The translations under genes were made by a program, and so were the position numbers. DNA of 64,000 bases, from assembly GCF_023715465.1 (NCBI RefSeq), contig NZ_JAMBOE010000015.1, positions 1 to 64,000 of the forward strand, given 5' to 3'. This document shows, piece after piece, positions 33,503 through 42,961 of this stretch. Origin of the DNA: Paenibacillus macerans. Lineage in GTDB: Bacteria; Bacillota; Bacilli; Paenibacillales; Paenibacillaceae. The stretch's first letter is position 1. Each line of letters opens with the position of its first letter. The notes under the pieces were generated by a model that saw nothing but the letters and a program-made list of their open reading frames with translations, ran no database searches and had not been told where the DNA came from.

Positions 33503-35248
33503 GTGCTGCTTGAAGCTCTCTATCACGTCCCTCGGGACAAGTGGGCCTATGCCTATGACCCGGCAACGATTCATCTTCGCTTTCGCACGAAACGGGATGA
33601 TGTCGAACGGGTTTTCGCCCTCACGGGCGACAAATACGACTGGAAAGGCACCTATCAGGAACTGGCGATGGAAAAAGCGGCGCATGACCGGATGTTCGAC
33701 TATTGGGAGGTGTCCGTCCGGCCCAAATTCAAGCGTCTGTCATACGCTTTTAAACTGGTGTCCGGAGCCGAAACGGTATTCGTGCAGGATTCGGGGATTC
33801 AAACGGAAGAGCCAACCCCGCCCGGCGAATTGTTCGAATTTCCGTATATCCACGAGATCGAGGTGTTTAAAGTCCCGGAATGGGCCAAACAAGCTGTTTT
33901 TTATCAAATCATACCGGAGCGGTTCGCCAACGGGGATCCGTCCAATGATCCTAAGCCGGTGGAGACCTGGAGCGGAAAGCCGACCCGGGAAAACTTCTTT
34001 GGCGGCGACCTGCAGGGCGTTCTCGATCATCTCGACGACCTGGTCGACCTCGGCATCACGTCCATCTATTTCACGCCGCTGTTTACCGCACCCTCCAATC
34101 ATAAATACGATACGATGGATTATAAACAAGTCGACCCCCATTTCGGCGATAACGAGCTGCTGAAAAAGGTCGTCGAAAGCTGCCACGAACGCGGCATCCG
34201 CGTCGTGCTCGACGCCGTGTTCAACCATTGCGGCGAGCAGTTTCCGCCGTTTCAGGACGTGCTGAAGAACGGGGCCGCTTCTCCTTACGCCGACTGGTTT
34301 CATATCAACAAGTTCCCGGCACGCGTGGAAAACGGAGTTCCAACATACGATACATTTGGCTTTTTTCCGAAAATGCCGAAATTCAACACCGCCAACCCGC
34401 AGCTGAAGGAATATTTGCTCGGCGTCGCCGAGTACTGGATCAAGGAGATCAAGCTGGACGGCTGGCGGCTCGATGTGGCCAACGAAATCGACCATCATTT
34501 CTGGCGCGAATTCCGCCAGGTCGTCAAACGGGCCAATCCGGACGCCTACCTGATCGGCGAGGTTTGGAGCGATTCGCTCAACTGGCTGCTCGGCGACCAA
34601 TTCGATTCGGTTATGAATTATCCGTTCGCCGACAAGGTGCTGGAGTTTTTTACCGGGGGCATGGACGGCTGCGCTTTTTCGGATGAAATGGGCGCCCTGA
34701 TTATGCGTTATCCGCAGCAGACGAACGAGGTCGTGTTCAACATGCTGTGCAGCCATGACACCCCCCGGCTGCTGGCCCGGGTCGGCGGCGACAAACGCAA
34801 GCTGAAACTGTGCGTCGTGTTTTTGTTTACGTACATCGGGACGCCGTGCGTGTTTTACGGCGATGAAATCGGGCTGACCGGCGACGGGGACCCGGATTGC
34901 CGGAAATGCATGGAATGGGACCAAAGCAAGCAGGACCGGGAGCTGTACGATTTCTACAAATTGATGATCGCGCTCCGCAAAAAGCACACCGCGCTGCGGC
35001 AGGGCCGCTTCCGCTTTCTTCATGCCGAACCCGGGGACCCGTGCATCATTTATGAACGTATGGACGAGGCAATGCATTTTACGGTTTGGATGAACAATAC
35101 GCCCGAACCGCGAACCTTGACCCATCCGATGCAGACAAGCGATTGGCGCGACGGACTCACCGAAGAGCCGGTTGCGCCCGTCGGCGGCGTCATGAACGTA
35201 TCGCTCGATCCTTACGGCTTCCGCATTTTGTACCGGCGTTTAAAATAA
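33503..35248 (+). CDS. GH13 neopullulanase / cyclomaltodextrinase-like alpha-glucanase
   Basis: 581 residues. An N-terminal CBM34-like domain (about 1-120, LLEALYHVPRDKWAYAYD) precedes the GH13 barrel (about 130-490) and a C-terminal beta domain. The catalytic residues are D324 (WRLDVANE, nucleophile), E353 (LIGEVWSD, acid/base) and D419 (CSHDTPR, stabiliser). There is no signal peptide, so it is intracellular and would hydrolyse cyclodextrins, pullulan or maltodextrins, as GH13_20 enzymes do. The GTG at 33503 follows GAGGAGG; the frame opens at 33479. It sits beside the glycogen genes, facing glgA. Confidence 0.9.
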   Translation: MLLEALYHVPRDKWAYAYDPATIHLRFRTKRDDVERVFALTGDKYDWKGTYQELAMEKAAHDRMFDYWEVSVRPKFKRLSYAFKLVSGAETVFVQDSGIQTEEPTPPGELFEFPYIHEIEVFKVPEWAKQAVFYQIIPERFANGDPSNDPKPVETWSGKPTRENFFGGDLQGVLDHLDDLVDLGITSIYFTPLFTAPSNHKYDTMDYKQVDPHFGDNELLKKVVESCHERGIRVVLDAVFNHCGEQFPPFQDVLKNGAASPYADWFHINKFPARVENGVPTYDTFGFFPKMPKFNTANPQLKEYLLGVAEYWIKEIKLDGWRLDVANEIDHHFWREFRQVVKRANPDAYLIGEVWSDSLNWLLGDQFDSVMNYPFADKVLEFFTGGMDGCAFSDEMGALIMRYPQQTNEVVFNMLCSHDTPRLLARVGGDKRKLKLCVVFLFTYIGTPCVFYGDEIGLTGDGDPDCRKCMEWDQSKQDRELYDFYKLMIALRKKHTALRQGRFRFLHAEPGDPCIIYERMDEAMHFTVWMNNTPEPRTLTHPMQTSDWRDGLTEEPVAPVGGVMNVSLDPYGFRILYRRLK

Positions 35249-35264
35249 ACCGGTAGCAGCCGGC

Positions 35265-36701
35265 TTAATCATTCGCCTTTATCTGCCGGTAAATACCGGC
35301 ATACCGGGCGGCCGAAGCGCTCCAGCTGTAATCCCCGGCGAACGCATTCGCCACAATTTGGCTCCAGCGCTTCGGGTCGCGGTAAAAACGGGCCGCCCTG
35401 CGCAGCGTATACAGCAGATCGTGCGCGTTGTAGTTGCGGAACGTAAACCCGTTCCCTTCGCCGGTAAATTCGTTATAGGCCCGCACCGTATCGTTTAACC
35501 CGCCCGTTTCCCGCACCACGGGCACGGCCCCGTACCTAAGCGCAAGAAGCTGGCTGATGCCGCAGGGCTCAAACCGCGAAGGCATGAGAAACAGGTCGCT
35601 GCCGGCATAAATGCGGCGCGCCAGCGCGTCGCTGAACTTAATCTGCGCGGAGATTTTTCCGGGATGCCTATGTACGGCTTCCCGGAACCAATCCTCGTAT
35701 CCTTTATCCCCTGTGCCCAGCAGGGCAAACTGAACCTCATCCCCTTCCAGCCATTCATCCAAAATCCGCAAGACGAGATCGAGTCCCTTCGGTTCCACCA
35801 GCCGGGTCACCATCGAGACGAGGGGAATATGCGGCGCCACGTTCAGGCCAAGCTCCTGTTGGAGCACGGGCTTGTTGGCCTGCTTTTGCGACAAGTTGTT
35901 ACGGTAACGGGCAAACAGCTCAATATCAGTTTCGGGATTGTAGACGCTCGTGTCGACCCCGTTCACGATACCGGTTAACCGGCTCCCGAGCGACCGCAGC
36001 AGACCGTCCATGCCGTAGCCGTAATGCTCCGTTTTAATCTCTTCGGCATAGGTCGGGCTGACCGTCGTCACATGATCGGCGAACACCAGCCCGGCCTTCA
36101 TAAAGCTGACGTTGCCGTAGTATTCCACGGCGTCCGCATGCAGGTAGGACTGCGGCAGGCCAAGTAAATCGCCAAGCACCTCCGGCGGAAATATCCCCTG
36201 GTACAGCAAATTATGGACGGTGTATACCGTGCGGATGCCTTTATGGAAAAGGCTGTCTTGATAATGCTCCCGCAGCAGCAACGGCACCATCGCCGTGTGC
36301 CAGTCATGGCAGTGAATGATGTCGGGGGCAAATCCGATCAGCGGCAGAATTTCCAGCACCGCCCGGTTCAAAAAGGCGAAGCGCTCGCCATCGTCCCAAT
36401 GGCCGTAAACGCCTTCCCGGCCAAAGTAATATTCGTTGTCGATAAAATAAACGGGCACGCCTTCCCAATTCAGCTCTTCCACTCCTCCGTATTGGCGGCG
36501 CCAGCCGACAGGCACCTCTACCGCTCCGAGATGCTTCATCCGCTGCGTATATTCCGCAGGAATCTCCCGGTATTTCGGCAGTACGACCCGCACATCATGC
36601 CCGGCGGCGGTTAAAGCTTTCGGCAGCGCTCCGATCACGTCGGCCAGACCTCCCGTTTTCATAAAAGGGGCCGCTTCCGCGGCGGCAAAACATATGTTCA
36701 A
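35265..36701 (-). CDS. glgA: Glycogen synthase GlgA
   Basis: 478 residues, GT5 family. The N-terminal ADP-glucose loop KTGGLADVIGALPKAL is present, as is CHDWHTAMVPLLL and the C-terminal catalytic segment LFLMPSRFEPCGISQLLALRYG, followed by TGGLNDTV. It adds glucose from ADP-glucose to the alpha-1,4 chain. The start overlaps the glgB stop by four bases, so the two are translationally coupled. Confidence 0.95.
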   Translation of the reverse strand: MNICFAAAEAAPFMKTGGLADVIGALPKALTAAGHDVRVVLPKYREIPAEYTQRMKHLGAVEVPVGWRRQYGGVEELNWEGVPVYFIDNEYYFGREGVYGHWDDGERFAFLNRAVLEILPLIGFAPDIIHCHDWHTAMVPLLLREHYQDSLFHKGIRTVYTVHNLLYQGIFPPEVLGDLLGLPQSYLHADAVEYYGNVSFMKAGLVFADHVTTVSPTYAEEIKTEHYGYGMDGLLRSLGSRLTGIVNGVDTSVYNPETDIELFARYRNNLSQKQANKPVLQQELGLNVAPHIPLVSMVTRLVEPKGLDLVLRILDEWLEGDEVQFALLGTGDKGYEDWFREAVHRHPGKISAQIKFSDALARRIYAGSDLFLMPSRFEPCGISQLLALRYGAVPVVRETGGLNDTVRAYNEFTGEGNGFTFRNYNAHDLLYTLRRAARFYRDPKRWSQIVANAFAGDYSWSASAARYAGIYRQIKAND

Positions 36702-38626
36702 CGTCTTCCCCTCCTTTTCGGTTTGGGCGAAACTTTAACTTTACGCTTCCACACGGTCATGCTGAGCGGAGGCAGCGAAAGGACTATACTGTAAGGCTGT
36801 TCATGCCAAGGCGACCGTTCGCTGGCCGCCGTCAGGTTCAGCGGATAACCTAGGCCGCCGAAGCCGGCGTCATCGCTGTTGAACACGAGTTCGTATCGTC
36901 CCGGCAGCGGTACGCCGACACGGTATACAGGCCGCTCCGCCGGCTGAAAATTAAGCAATACGATCAGTTGCTCCTCTTTTCGTTTGCCTCTGCGCATATA
37001 ACCTATGACGCTTTGCCCGGCATCATGCGGGTTAATCCATTGATACCCTTCCGGTTCGTGATCAAGCTGCCACAACGCCGGTTCCCGCAAATAAAACCGG
37101 TTAAGGGCGGAGCTGTAAGCGCGCATCTGGCGATGGGCTTCGTAATCGAGCAGAAACCAGTCGAGCTCGGCTTGATCCCGCCATTCGATGAACTGTCCGA
37201 ATTCACCGCCCATAAATATCAGTTTTTTCCCTGGAAAAGTGAACTGATACCCAAGCAGCAGGCGAAGTCCGGCAAATTTTTGTTCATAAGTGCCCGGCAT
37301 TTTGTCCAGCAGCGATTTTTTCCCGTGCACGACCTCGTCATGTGACAATGGCAGCGCGAAATTTTCGGAGTAGGCGTACCACACCGGAAACGTCAGCAGA
37401 TGATGGCGCCCGGGGCGGTCCGTAAATGGTGTCTCGACGTAATCCAGCGTATCGTTCATCCAGCCCATGTTCCATTTATAGTTGAAGCCGAGCCCTCCGT
37501 CATGAGCGGGAGCCGTTACCATCGGCCAGGCGCTGGACTCTTCGGCCATCATTAGCACGTGCGGGAAATAATGGAATACGACTGAATTCAGCTGCCGCAA
37601 AAACGCGATTGCCTCCAGATTTTCCACGCCGCCGTGCTCGTTGCACGGGGCATCGTTGTTCTCAAAATCGAGCCTGATCATACTCGTGACCGCGTCCACC
37701 CGCAGCCCGTCAAAATGATACATCTCCAGCCAATACAGCGCGTTAGAGATCAAAAACGACCGCACCTCCGGCTTGCCGAAATCAAAACTGAGCGTCCCCC
37801 ATCCCGGTTTCTCCGCTTTGGCGGGGTCGCTGTATTCAAACAGGGGCGTTCCGTCAAACCGCCGCAGGCCGTGCGCGTCCTTGGCAAAATGCCCCGGCAC
37901 CCAGTCAAGCAAGACACCGATGCCCGCCTGGTGGCAGCAATCCACAAAGTACATCAAATCCTGCGGTTTCCCATAGCGGCTGGTCGGGGCAAAATAACCC
38001 GTCGCCTGATAACCCCATGATAAATCGTATGGATGCTCGGCGAGCGGCATAATCTCTATATGGGTATACCCCATTTCCTTAACGTAAGGAATCAGTATGT
38101 CGGCCATTTCCCGGTAGGTGTAAAACCGTTCCTCCTCCCCTTGCCGCCATGTTCCGAAATGGACCTCGTAAATGCTGACCGGTGTTTGGTAAGGGGGTTT
38201 TCGGCTCTCCGTCCATGGCGCATCGCGCCAAGCATACCCGTCCAGACTGGTGACGACGGAAGCCGTACGGGGCCGGACTTCCGCATGAAACGCATAAGGG
38301 TCCGCCTTCAGAAACGTCTCGCCGTCCGCCGTCGTAATCGCCAATTTGTAAAATGTTCCATCCGCGATTCCCGGAAAAAAACGAGTCCAAATTCCCGAAT
38401 CGGGTATCTTATATAGTACATCGCGGTCTCCTTTCCATCCGTTCCAATCCGAAACGATGGCGACTTGGCATGCATTGGGAGCCCACACGGTAAAACGAAC
38501 CCCGGACCGGCCGTTCTCTTCGGTGAGATGAGCGCCAAACGTACGATAACTTTGGTACAGGGTGCCCTCATGGAACAGATACACATCGGTTTTTGAAACG
38601 GCCTCACGCCAGAACGGTTCAGGCAT
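36698..38626 (-). CDS. glgB: 1,4-alpha-glucan branching enzyme GlgB
   Basis: 642 residues. An N-terminal CBM48 domain (RFTVWAPNACQVAIVSDWNGW) precedes the GH13 barrel with GLRVDAVTSMI (nucleophile Asp), MMAEESSAWP (acid/base Glu) and LPLSHDEVVHGKKSL (third Asp), and a C-terminal beta domain. It creates alpha-1,6 branches in glycogen. The start is set at the ATG after GGTGGTGATGAT; the frame is open back to 38734 through a stretch unlike branching enzymes. The C-terminus is very basic. First gene of glgB-glgA, divergent from glgC. Confidence 0.93.
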   Translation of the reverse strand: MPEPFWREAVSKTDVYLFHEGTLYQSYRTFGAHLTEENGRSGVRFTVWAPNACQVAIVSDWNGWKGDRDVLYKIPDSGIWTRFFPGIADGTFYKLAITTADGETFLKADPYAFHAEVRPRTASVVTSLDGYAWRDAPWTESRKPPYQTPVSIYEVHFGTWRQGEEERFYTYREMADILIPYVKEMGYTHIEIMPLAEHPYDLSWGYQATGYFAPTSRYGKPQDLMYFVDCCHQAGIGVLLDWVPGHFAKDAHGLRRFDGTPLFEYSDPAKAEKPGWGTLSFDFGKPEVRSFLISNALYWLEMYHFDGLRVDAVTSMIRLDFENNDAPCNEHGGVENLEAIAFLRQLNSVVFHYFPHVLMMAEESSAWPMVTAPAHDGGLGFNYKWNMGWMNDTLDYVETPFTDRPGRHHLLTFPVWYAYSENFALPLSHDEVVHGKKSLLDKMPGTYEQKFAGLRLLLGYQFTFPGKKLIFMGGEFGQFIEWRDQAELDWFLLDYEAHRQMRAYSSALNRFYLREPALWQLDHEPEGYQWINPHDAGQSVIGYMRRGKRKEEQLIVLLNFQPAERPVYRVGVPLPGRYELVFNSDDAGFGGLGYPLNLTAASERSPWHEQPYSIVLSLPPLSMTVWKRKVKVSPKPKRRGRR

Positions 38627-38806
38627 ATCATCACCACCATTCAACATTTTGCGGACGAAACCAGATATACTCCCGAGAAAGAAAAATAATGAGTTTTTCC
38701 CGAAATTCATGTAATATTTTCTTTCTATTTCCATAATTTATTTCATCTACATTATATCCTTTAATGTATGTACTACACGGTCAAAAACATACGGGAGGGA
38801 AACGAA

Positions 38807-40024
38807 ATGAGGAAAAAGAACTGTATAGCGATGCTGCTCGCGGGAGGGGAAGGACGAAGATTGTCCCCGTTAACCGCCAAGCAGGCAAAACCGGCCGTGC
38901 CGTTTGGCGGGCATTATCGAATTATCGATTTTCCTCTCAGCAATTGCGTCAATTCAGGCATCGATACGATCGGGGTATTGACTCAATACGAAGCCGAGTC
39001 GCTGCACGAGCATATCGGGGAAGGTGGACCCTGGATGCTTCCGCGATCAGGTGGCGGCGGAATTTCCCTGCTTCCGTCCTCCAAAGCCGGGACGGCGGAA
39101 TACGCGGGAACGGCGGACGCCATTTATAAGAACATCGCGTTCGTGGATGGGTATGGTCCGGAACATGTCCTCATTCTCTCGGGGGATCATATTTACCATA
39201 TGGATTACCGCCAAATGCTTGATTTTCATTTAAGCCATGGGGCCAAGGCCACCATCTCCGTCATGACGGTTCCTTGGGAAGAAGCGCACCGCTTTGGCAT
39301 TATGTCCAAGGACGCGCGCCACCGTATTACCGAATTCGCCGAGAAGCCGAAGCAGCCGGCAAGCAACCTGGCCTCGATGGGCATTTATTTGTTTAACTGG
39401 GAATTCTTAAAGCGGCATCTGCTGGAGGATGCTGAAGATGCCGTTTCCAGCCATGACTTCGGGAAGGATCTGATTCCGAAAATGCTCGCCGGCGCCGATC
39501 CGCTGCATGCATACGAATTTCAGGGCTACTGGCGGGATGTGGGGACCGTTCACAGCTTGTGGGAAGCTCATATGGATTTGCTGGAGGAAAACTCGGATTG
39601 GAAGCTCCATAACGCCAACTGGCCGATGTACACGAGAGAACTGCCGGGAAGCCCTGCCCCGGTAAAAAAACGGGGGAATCCGCTCGGAACATTAATCCAC
39701 GATGGCTGCGAACTGGAAGGCTACGCCGAACGTTCGGTCATTTTCGGAGGCACGGAAATCGGACGGAATACCAAAATTAAGGACAGCGTCATTATGCCTG
39801 GCGTCAAAATCGGACGAAACGTGATGATTGAACGAGCGATTATCGGCGAAGGCGCCATGATCAAGGATGGTGCGGTCGTCAAGGGAAATTCGCCGGAGAT
39901 CGCGGTGATCGGGCCTTTTGAAACCGTATCGGCGAAGCCCGTTGTGCTCCCCCAGCCATCCAGGCTGCTGCAGGAGGTTTACGAAAATACGGCCCGGCTG
40001 CGGGCGGAAGGCTTGCTGTCCTGA
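38807..40024 (+). CDS. glgC: Glucose-1-phosphate adenylyltransferase GlgC
   Basis: 405 residues. Nucleotidyltransferase motif MLLAGGEGRRLSPLT with the downstream KPAVPFGG, FAEKPKQPASNLASMGIYLF for the substrate site, and a C-terminal left-handed beta-helix (about 290-390, hexapeptide-like IIGEGAMIKDGAVVKGN). It makes ADP-glucose, the committed step to glycogen. No glgD-like partner and no glgP are in the window, so the locus is a reduced glg set. The start follows GGGAGGGAAACGAA; an upstream in-frame ATG at 38768 lacks a ribosome site. Confidence 0.95.
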   Translation: MRKKNCIAMLLAGGEGRRLSPLTAKQAKPAVPFGGHYRIIDFPLSNCVNSGIDTIGVLTQYEAESLHEHIGEGGPWMLPRSGGGGISLLPSSKAGTAEYAGTADAIYKNIAFVDGYGPEHVLILSGDHIYHMDYRQMLDFHLSHGAKATISVMTVPWEEAHRFGIMSKDARHRITEFAEKPKQPASNLASMGIYLFNWEFLKRHLLEDAEDAVSSHDFGKDLIPKMLAGADPLHAYEFQGYWRDVGTVHSLWEAHMDLLEENSDWKLHNANWPMYTRELPGSPAPVKKRGNPLGTLIHDGCELEGYAERSVIFGGTEIGRNTKIKDSVIMPGVKIGRNVMIERAIIGEGAMIKDGAVVKGNSPEIAVIGPFETVSAKPVVLPQPSRLLQEVYENTARLRAEGLLS

Positions 40025-40052
40025 TGGGCTTTTAAAAGTAAGTGAGTCATGC

Positions 40053-40110
40053 AAAAAAGGGGCTGTCTCCGCATAGATCACGGAAGTGAGCTTGCGGGGA
40101 TGCCCCTTTT
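40053..40110. terminator. Bidirectional terminator
   Basis: AAAAAAGGGGC pairs with GCCCCTTTT, with an additional CTCCGCA/TGCGGGG inner stem, between convergent glgC and the GNAT gene. Confidence 0.8.
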
Positions 40111-40149
40111 CAGGCTAAGGGTTTTGTTCCCTTGATTCAGCGGGTAGGC

Positions 40150-40695
40150 TTAAGCATGATCGTAAATTGCCTGATCCAACTGATACAAATTAAATTCGCG
40201 GCCACTATCCTTCCGCCCCGAACCCTGTAGGCGGAAGCCGAGCTCCTGATACAGCCGGTTCAGCTTCACGTTTTGGTTCCAGCAATCGAGACGTAGTCCG
40301 GCGCGTCCCAAAGCCTTAGAGCGTTTGGCCGCCCAATGCAGCATTTCACCGCCAAGCCCCTGACCGCGGTAAGACAGCCGGACTGTGAGCCGGTGCAAGT
40401 AACTGTATCCGGGGATGTTCAGCGCCCCCCAATATTCCGGGTCCGAATCCTGCAGCGTAAACATGGCAGCAGCCTCCCCTGATCTGCTTAACAGATAAAG
40501 TTCCCGTTCGTCATAGTAAGAGCGGATCAATTCCGAATTAAACTGCTCGGGATTCCACTGTTTGACGCCGCCGGTTTGCATCCAGATCGCCGCCTCGACG
40601 AGCATTAGCCGCACCGTTTCCAAATCGGCCGGCGACGCAAGCGTGACGGCGAATTCACCGGCCCGCGTGTTTAACGTATCCAGTATGTCAACCAT
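40150..40695 (-). CDS. GNAT-family N-acetyltransferase
   Basis: 181 residues, one GNAT domain. The acetyl-CoA pyrophosphate loop is RLSYRGQGLGGEMLHWA at about 105-121, preceded by the beta-4 strand LHRLTV and followed by LRLDCWNQNVKLNRLYQELGF, the family-typical NxxLxxxYxxxGF end. The acceptor substrate is unknown. It lies 21 bp after the histidine kinase gene and is probably the last gene of that operon, although its own ribosome site is weak. Confidence 0.85.
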   Translation of the reverse strand: MVDILDTLNTRAGEFAVTLASPADLETVRLMLVEAAIWMQTGGVKQWNPEQFNSELIRSYYDERELYLLSRSGEAAAMFTLQDSDPEYWGALNIPGYSYLHRLTVRLSYRGQGLGGEMLHWAAKRSKALGRAGLRLDCWNQNVKLNRLYQELGFRLQGSGRKDSGREFNLYQLDQAIYDHA

Positions 40696-40716
40696 TTCGA
40701 TTACTCTCTCTTTCGA

Positions 40717-42234
40717 TTAAACTTGATCTTTATGATCTGCGGCGGAGTGAGACGTGCCCTGGTCGCCGTTGGAGGACGAGCCGTCTTCACTTGCGGCTGT
40801 ATCCGGAGCATCAGAAGCGTCAGTCAACTCCGCGTCTTCCGCGACAGGAAGCGTCACTACCACGGTCGTACCGACGCCGAGCTCGCTGTGTATCTCCATC
40901 TCTCCCTGGTGCAGCTCCACGATCTGCTGGCTGATGGCCAGGCCAAGCCCGGTCCCGCCTCCCTGGTGGTTGACCTGGAAGAAGCGGTCCTTCACTTTGT
41001 GCAAATACTCTTCGCTGATGCCGATCCCGGTATCGACCACTTCCACCATCGCCCGGTCGTCCTCTTTCAGGCTGATCACCAGATGAATCCAGCTCTGTTC
41101 ATGGGAAAATTTGATCGCATTGTCAACAACATTCAGGAAAACTTGCTTCAAGCGGTTGCCGTCTCCTCTGACGATGACGGGCCGCTCGGTGCGTTCCTCC
41201 AGCTTCAGCTGGATTTGCTTTTGCTCCGCTTTGGCCCACACATTCAGCATCGTTTCCTGAATCAGCTCTTTCAAATTGACCTGCCCGATGACCAGCTTCA
41301 TTTCATTTTGCTGCAGCTTGGAGAAGTCGAGAATTTCCTCGACGAGTCCGATTAACCGGTTGGTCTCCTTGGCGATGATTCCCATACCGAGCTTCGTTTC
41401 CTCCGGATCGAACCCCCCGGACGTAAGCGTCTCGCTCCACCCTTTAATGCCGGTCAGAGGGGTCCTAAGCTCATGCGAGATCGAAGAAATGAACTCATCC
41501 TTGATCTGATTGCTGCGCACGATTTCTTCCGCCATATAATTGAGCGTTGCCGCGAGTTCGCCCAACTCGTATTTGTAATTGCCCCTGATCCGCGCGTCGA
41601 ATTTACCCCGGGCCATTTGCCCGGACACATCGCGAATATTGTTAATGGGCTTAACGATCGAGTTGGCGAGACCGATGCTGAACAACGTCACAAGCGCAAG
41701 CACGGCGGCCGATACCCCGATGGAGAGAAAAGTCAGGTTAAGCAGTTTGGAATTGACCCGCTCCAGCGAGGTAACGAACCGGGCAACATACTGCGTCTGG
41801 CCCTGTATTTGCAGCGGACGCGAGACCGCCATCACCAACTCACCGGTGCTCGGCAGCCGGCCGACCCATTTCCCCACGCCGCCGGCCAGCGCTTGCGGAA
41901 CATCGCCCGTCTGAACCGCTTTGTCGGCCTGGAAGGCATTCGTGCTCGCTTTGACTTCACCGTTCCGGTCCAAAATCATCAATTCCGTATTGTCCAGCTC
42001 GAAAGTACGCAGCATCTCGGTAAAATAATCCGGATCGCGTTCGGAGTTCAAGCGCACGAATTTCTGGAAAAAGTCCGATGCCCATATGGAATGGGTGTAC
42101 ATATGATTATAAATCGTATCGTAATAATACGTTCTAATGGCCAGCGTGAAAATAATCTCCACCATGAACAGGGTCACGAATACGACGATAAAATAATGCA
42201 GAACGATCTGCCGTCCGATCCCTTTCTTGATCAT
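40717..42234 (-). CDS. HAMP-containing sensor histidine kinase
   Basis: 505 residues. Transmembrane helix about 10-35, an extracytoplasmic sensor domain (about 36-160), a second helix (about 165-190), HAMP (about 190-240), HisKA with the phosphorylated H254 (SSISHELRTPLTG), and HATPase_c with N-box FLNVVDNAIKFS, G1 DTGIGI and G2 GGTGLGLAIS. The last ~40 residues are a Ser/Asp/Ala-rich acidic tail. The start overlaps the response-regulator stop by four bases. The signal is unknown; the FG-GAP lipoprotein encoded upstream is a candidate sensory partner. Confidence 0.92.
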   Translation of the reverse strand: MIKKGIGRQIVLHYFIVVFVTLFMVEIIFTLAIRTYYYDTIYNHMYTHSIWASDFFQKFVRLNSERDPDYFTEMLRTFELDNTELMILDRNGEVKASTNAFQADKAVQTGDVPQALAGGVGKWVGRLPSTGELVMAVSRPLQIQGQTQYVARFVTSLERVNSKLLNLTFLSIGVSAAVLALVTLFSIGLANSIVKPINNIRDVSGQMARGKFDARIRGNYKYELGELAATLNYMAEEIVRSNQIKDEFISSISHELRTPLTGIKGWSETLTSGGFDPEETKLGMGIIAKETNRLIGLVEEILDFSKLQQNEMKLVIGQVNLKELIQETMLNVWAKAEQKQIQLKLEERTERPVIVRGDGNRLKQVFLNVVDNAIKFSHEQSWIHLVISLKEDDRAMVEVVDTGIGISEEYLHKVKDRFFQVNHQGGGTGLGLAISQQIVELHQGEMEIHSELGVGTTVVVTLPVAEDAELTDASDAPDTAASEDGSSSNGDQGTSHSAADHKDQV

Positions 42235-42929
42235 TGTCCCTCGCCTTTCCACTTATAACCGTGCCCCCACACGGTCTGCAGGAAAGCCGGTTCTGACGGA
42301 TTGTTCTCGATTTTTTGCCGCAGTCTGCGGATATTCACGTCCACGATTTTCGGATCGCCCATGTATTCCTTGCCCCAGACGTGGTCAAGCAGGGCATCCC
42401 GGCTTAGCGGCATGTTCTCCTTCTCAAGAAAATATTGAATGAGCGAAAATTCCGTTGGCGTCAGCTCGATCAGTTGCCCGTTTTTCTTAAATTGCTTGGA
42501 AATCAGGTCCAGCGTGAACGGCCCCGACGTAAACATGACTTTGGCGCTGCTCTCCCGGTACACGTTAACCCGGCGCAGCAGCGAATGGATCCGCGCGATC
42601 AGTTCGGTGGGGCTGAACGGTTTGCTGACATGATCGTCGGCCCCGACGGACAAGGCATAAACTTTGTCCTGCTCCTGCACTTTGGCGGTCAGGAAAATGA
42701 TCCCGATCCGTTCGTTGGTTTCGCGGATCCGGCGGCATACTTCAAACCCGTCGATGCCCGGAACCATGACGTCGAGCAGCGCGATGTCGATATCCGGCAC
42801 GCTCTGCAGCTTGCTCAGCGCTTCATGGCCTTCCGCCGCTTCCAGCACCTCGAAACCGTTCCGCTTCAAATTAATGACGATAAAGCTGCGAATCGATTCT
42901 TCATCCTCCAAAATCAATACCTTGCTCAA
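42231..42929 (-). CDS. OmpR-family response regulator
   Basis: 232 residues. A receiver domain (1-120) carries the acidic pair E9/D9-region LILEDEE, phospho-acceptor D53 (ALLDVMVPG), the Thr in FLTAK and the Lys in VSKPF. A winged-helix DNA-binding domain (about 130-230) has LTPTEFSLIQYFLE and VDVNIRRLRQKIE with GHGYKW. It is activated by the kinase whose gene overlaps it. The start is a TTG after GGGAGGG. Confidence 0.93.
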   Translation of the reverse strand: MSKVLILEDEESIRSFIVINLKRNGFEVLEAAEGHEALSKLQSVPDIDIALLDVMVPGIDGFEVCRRIRETNERIGIIFLTAKVQEQDKVYALSVGADDHVSKPFSPTELIARIHSLLRRVNVYRESSAKVMFTSGPFTLDLISKQFKKNGQLIELTPTEFSLIQYFLEKENMPLSRDALLDHVWGKEYMGDPKIVDVNIRRLRQKIENNPSEPAFLQTVWGHGYKWKGEGQ

Positions 42930-42961
42930 TGATATGCCCTCCCTCTCTATCCGAAAACGGC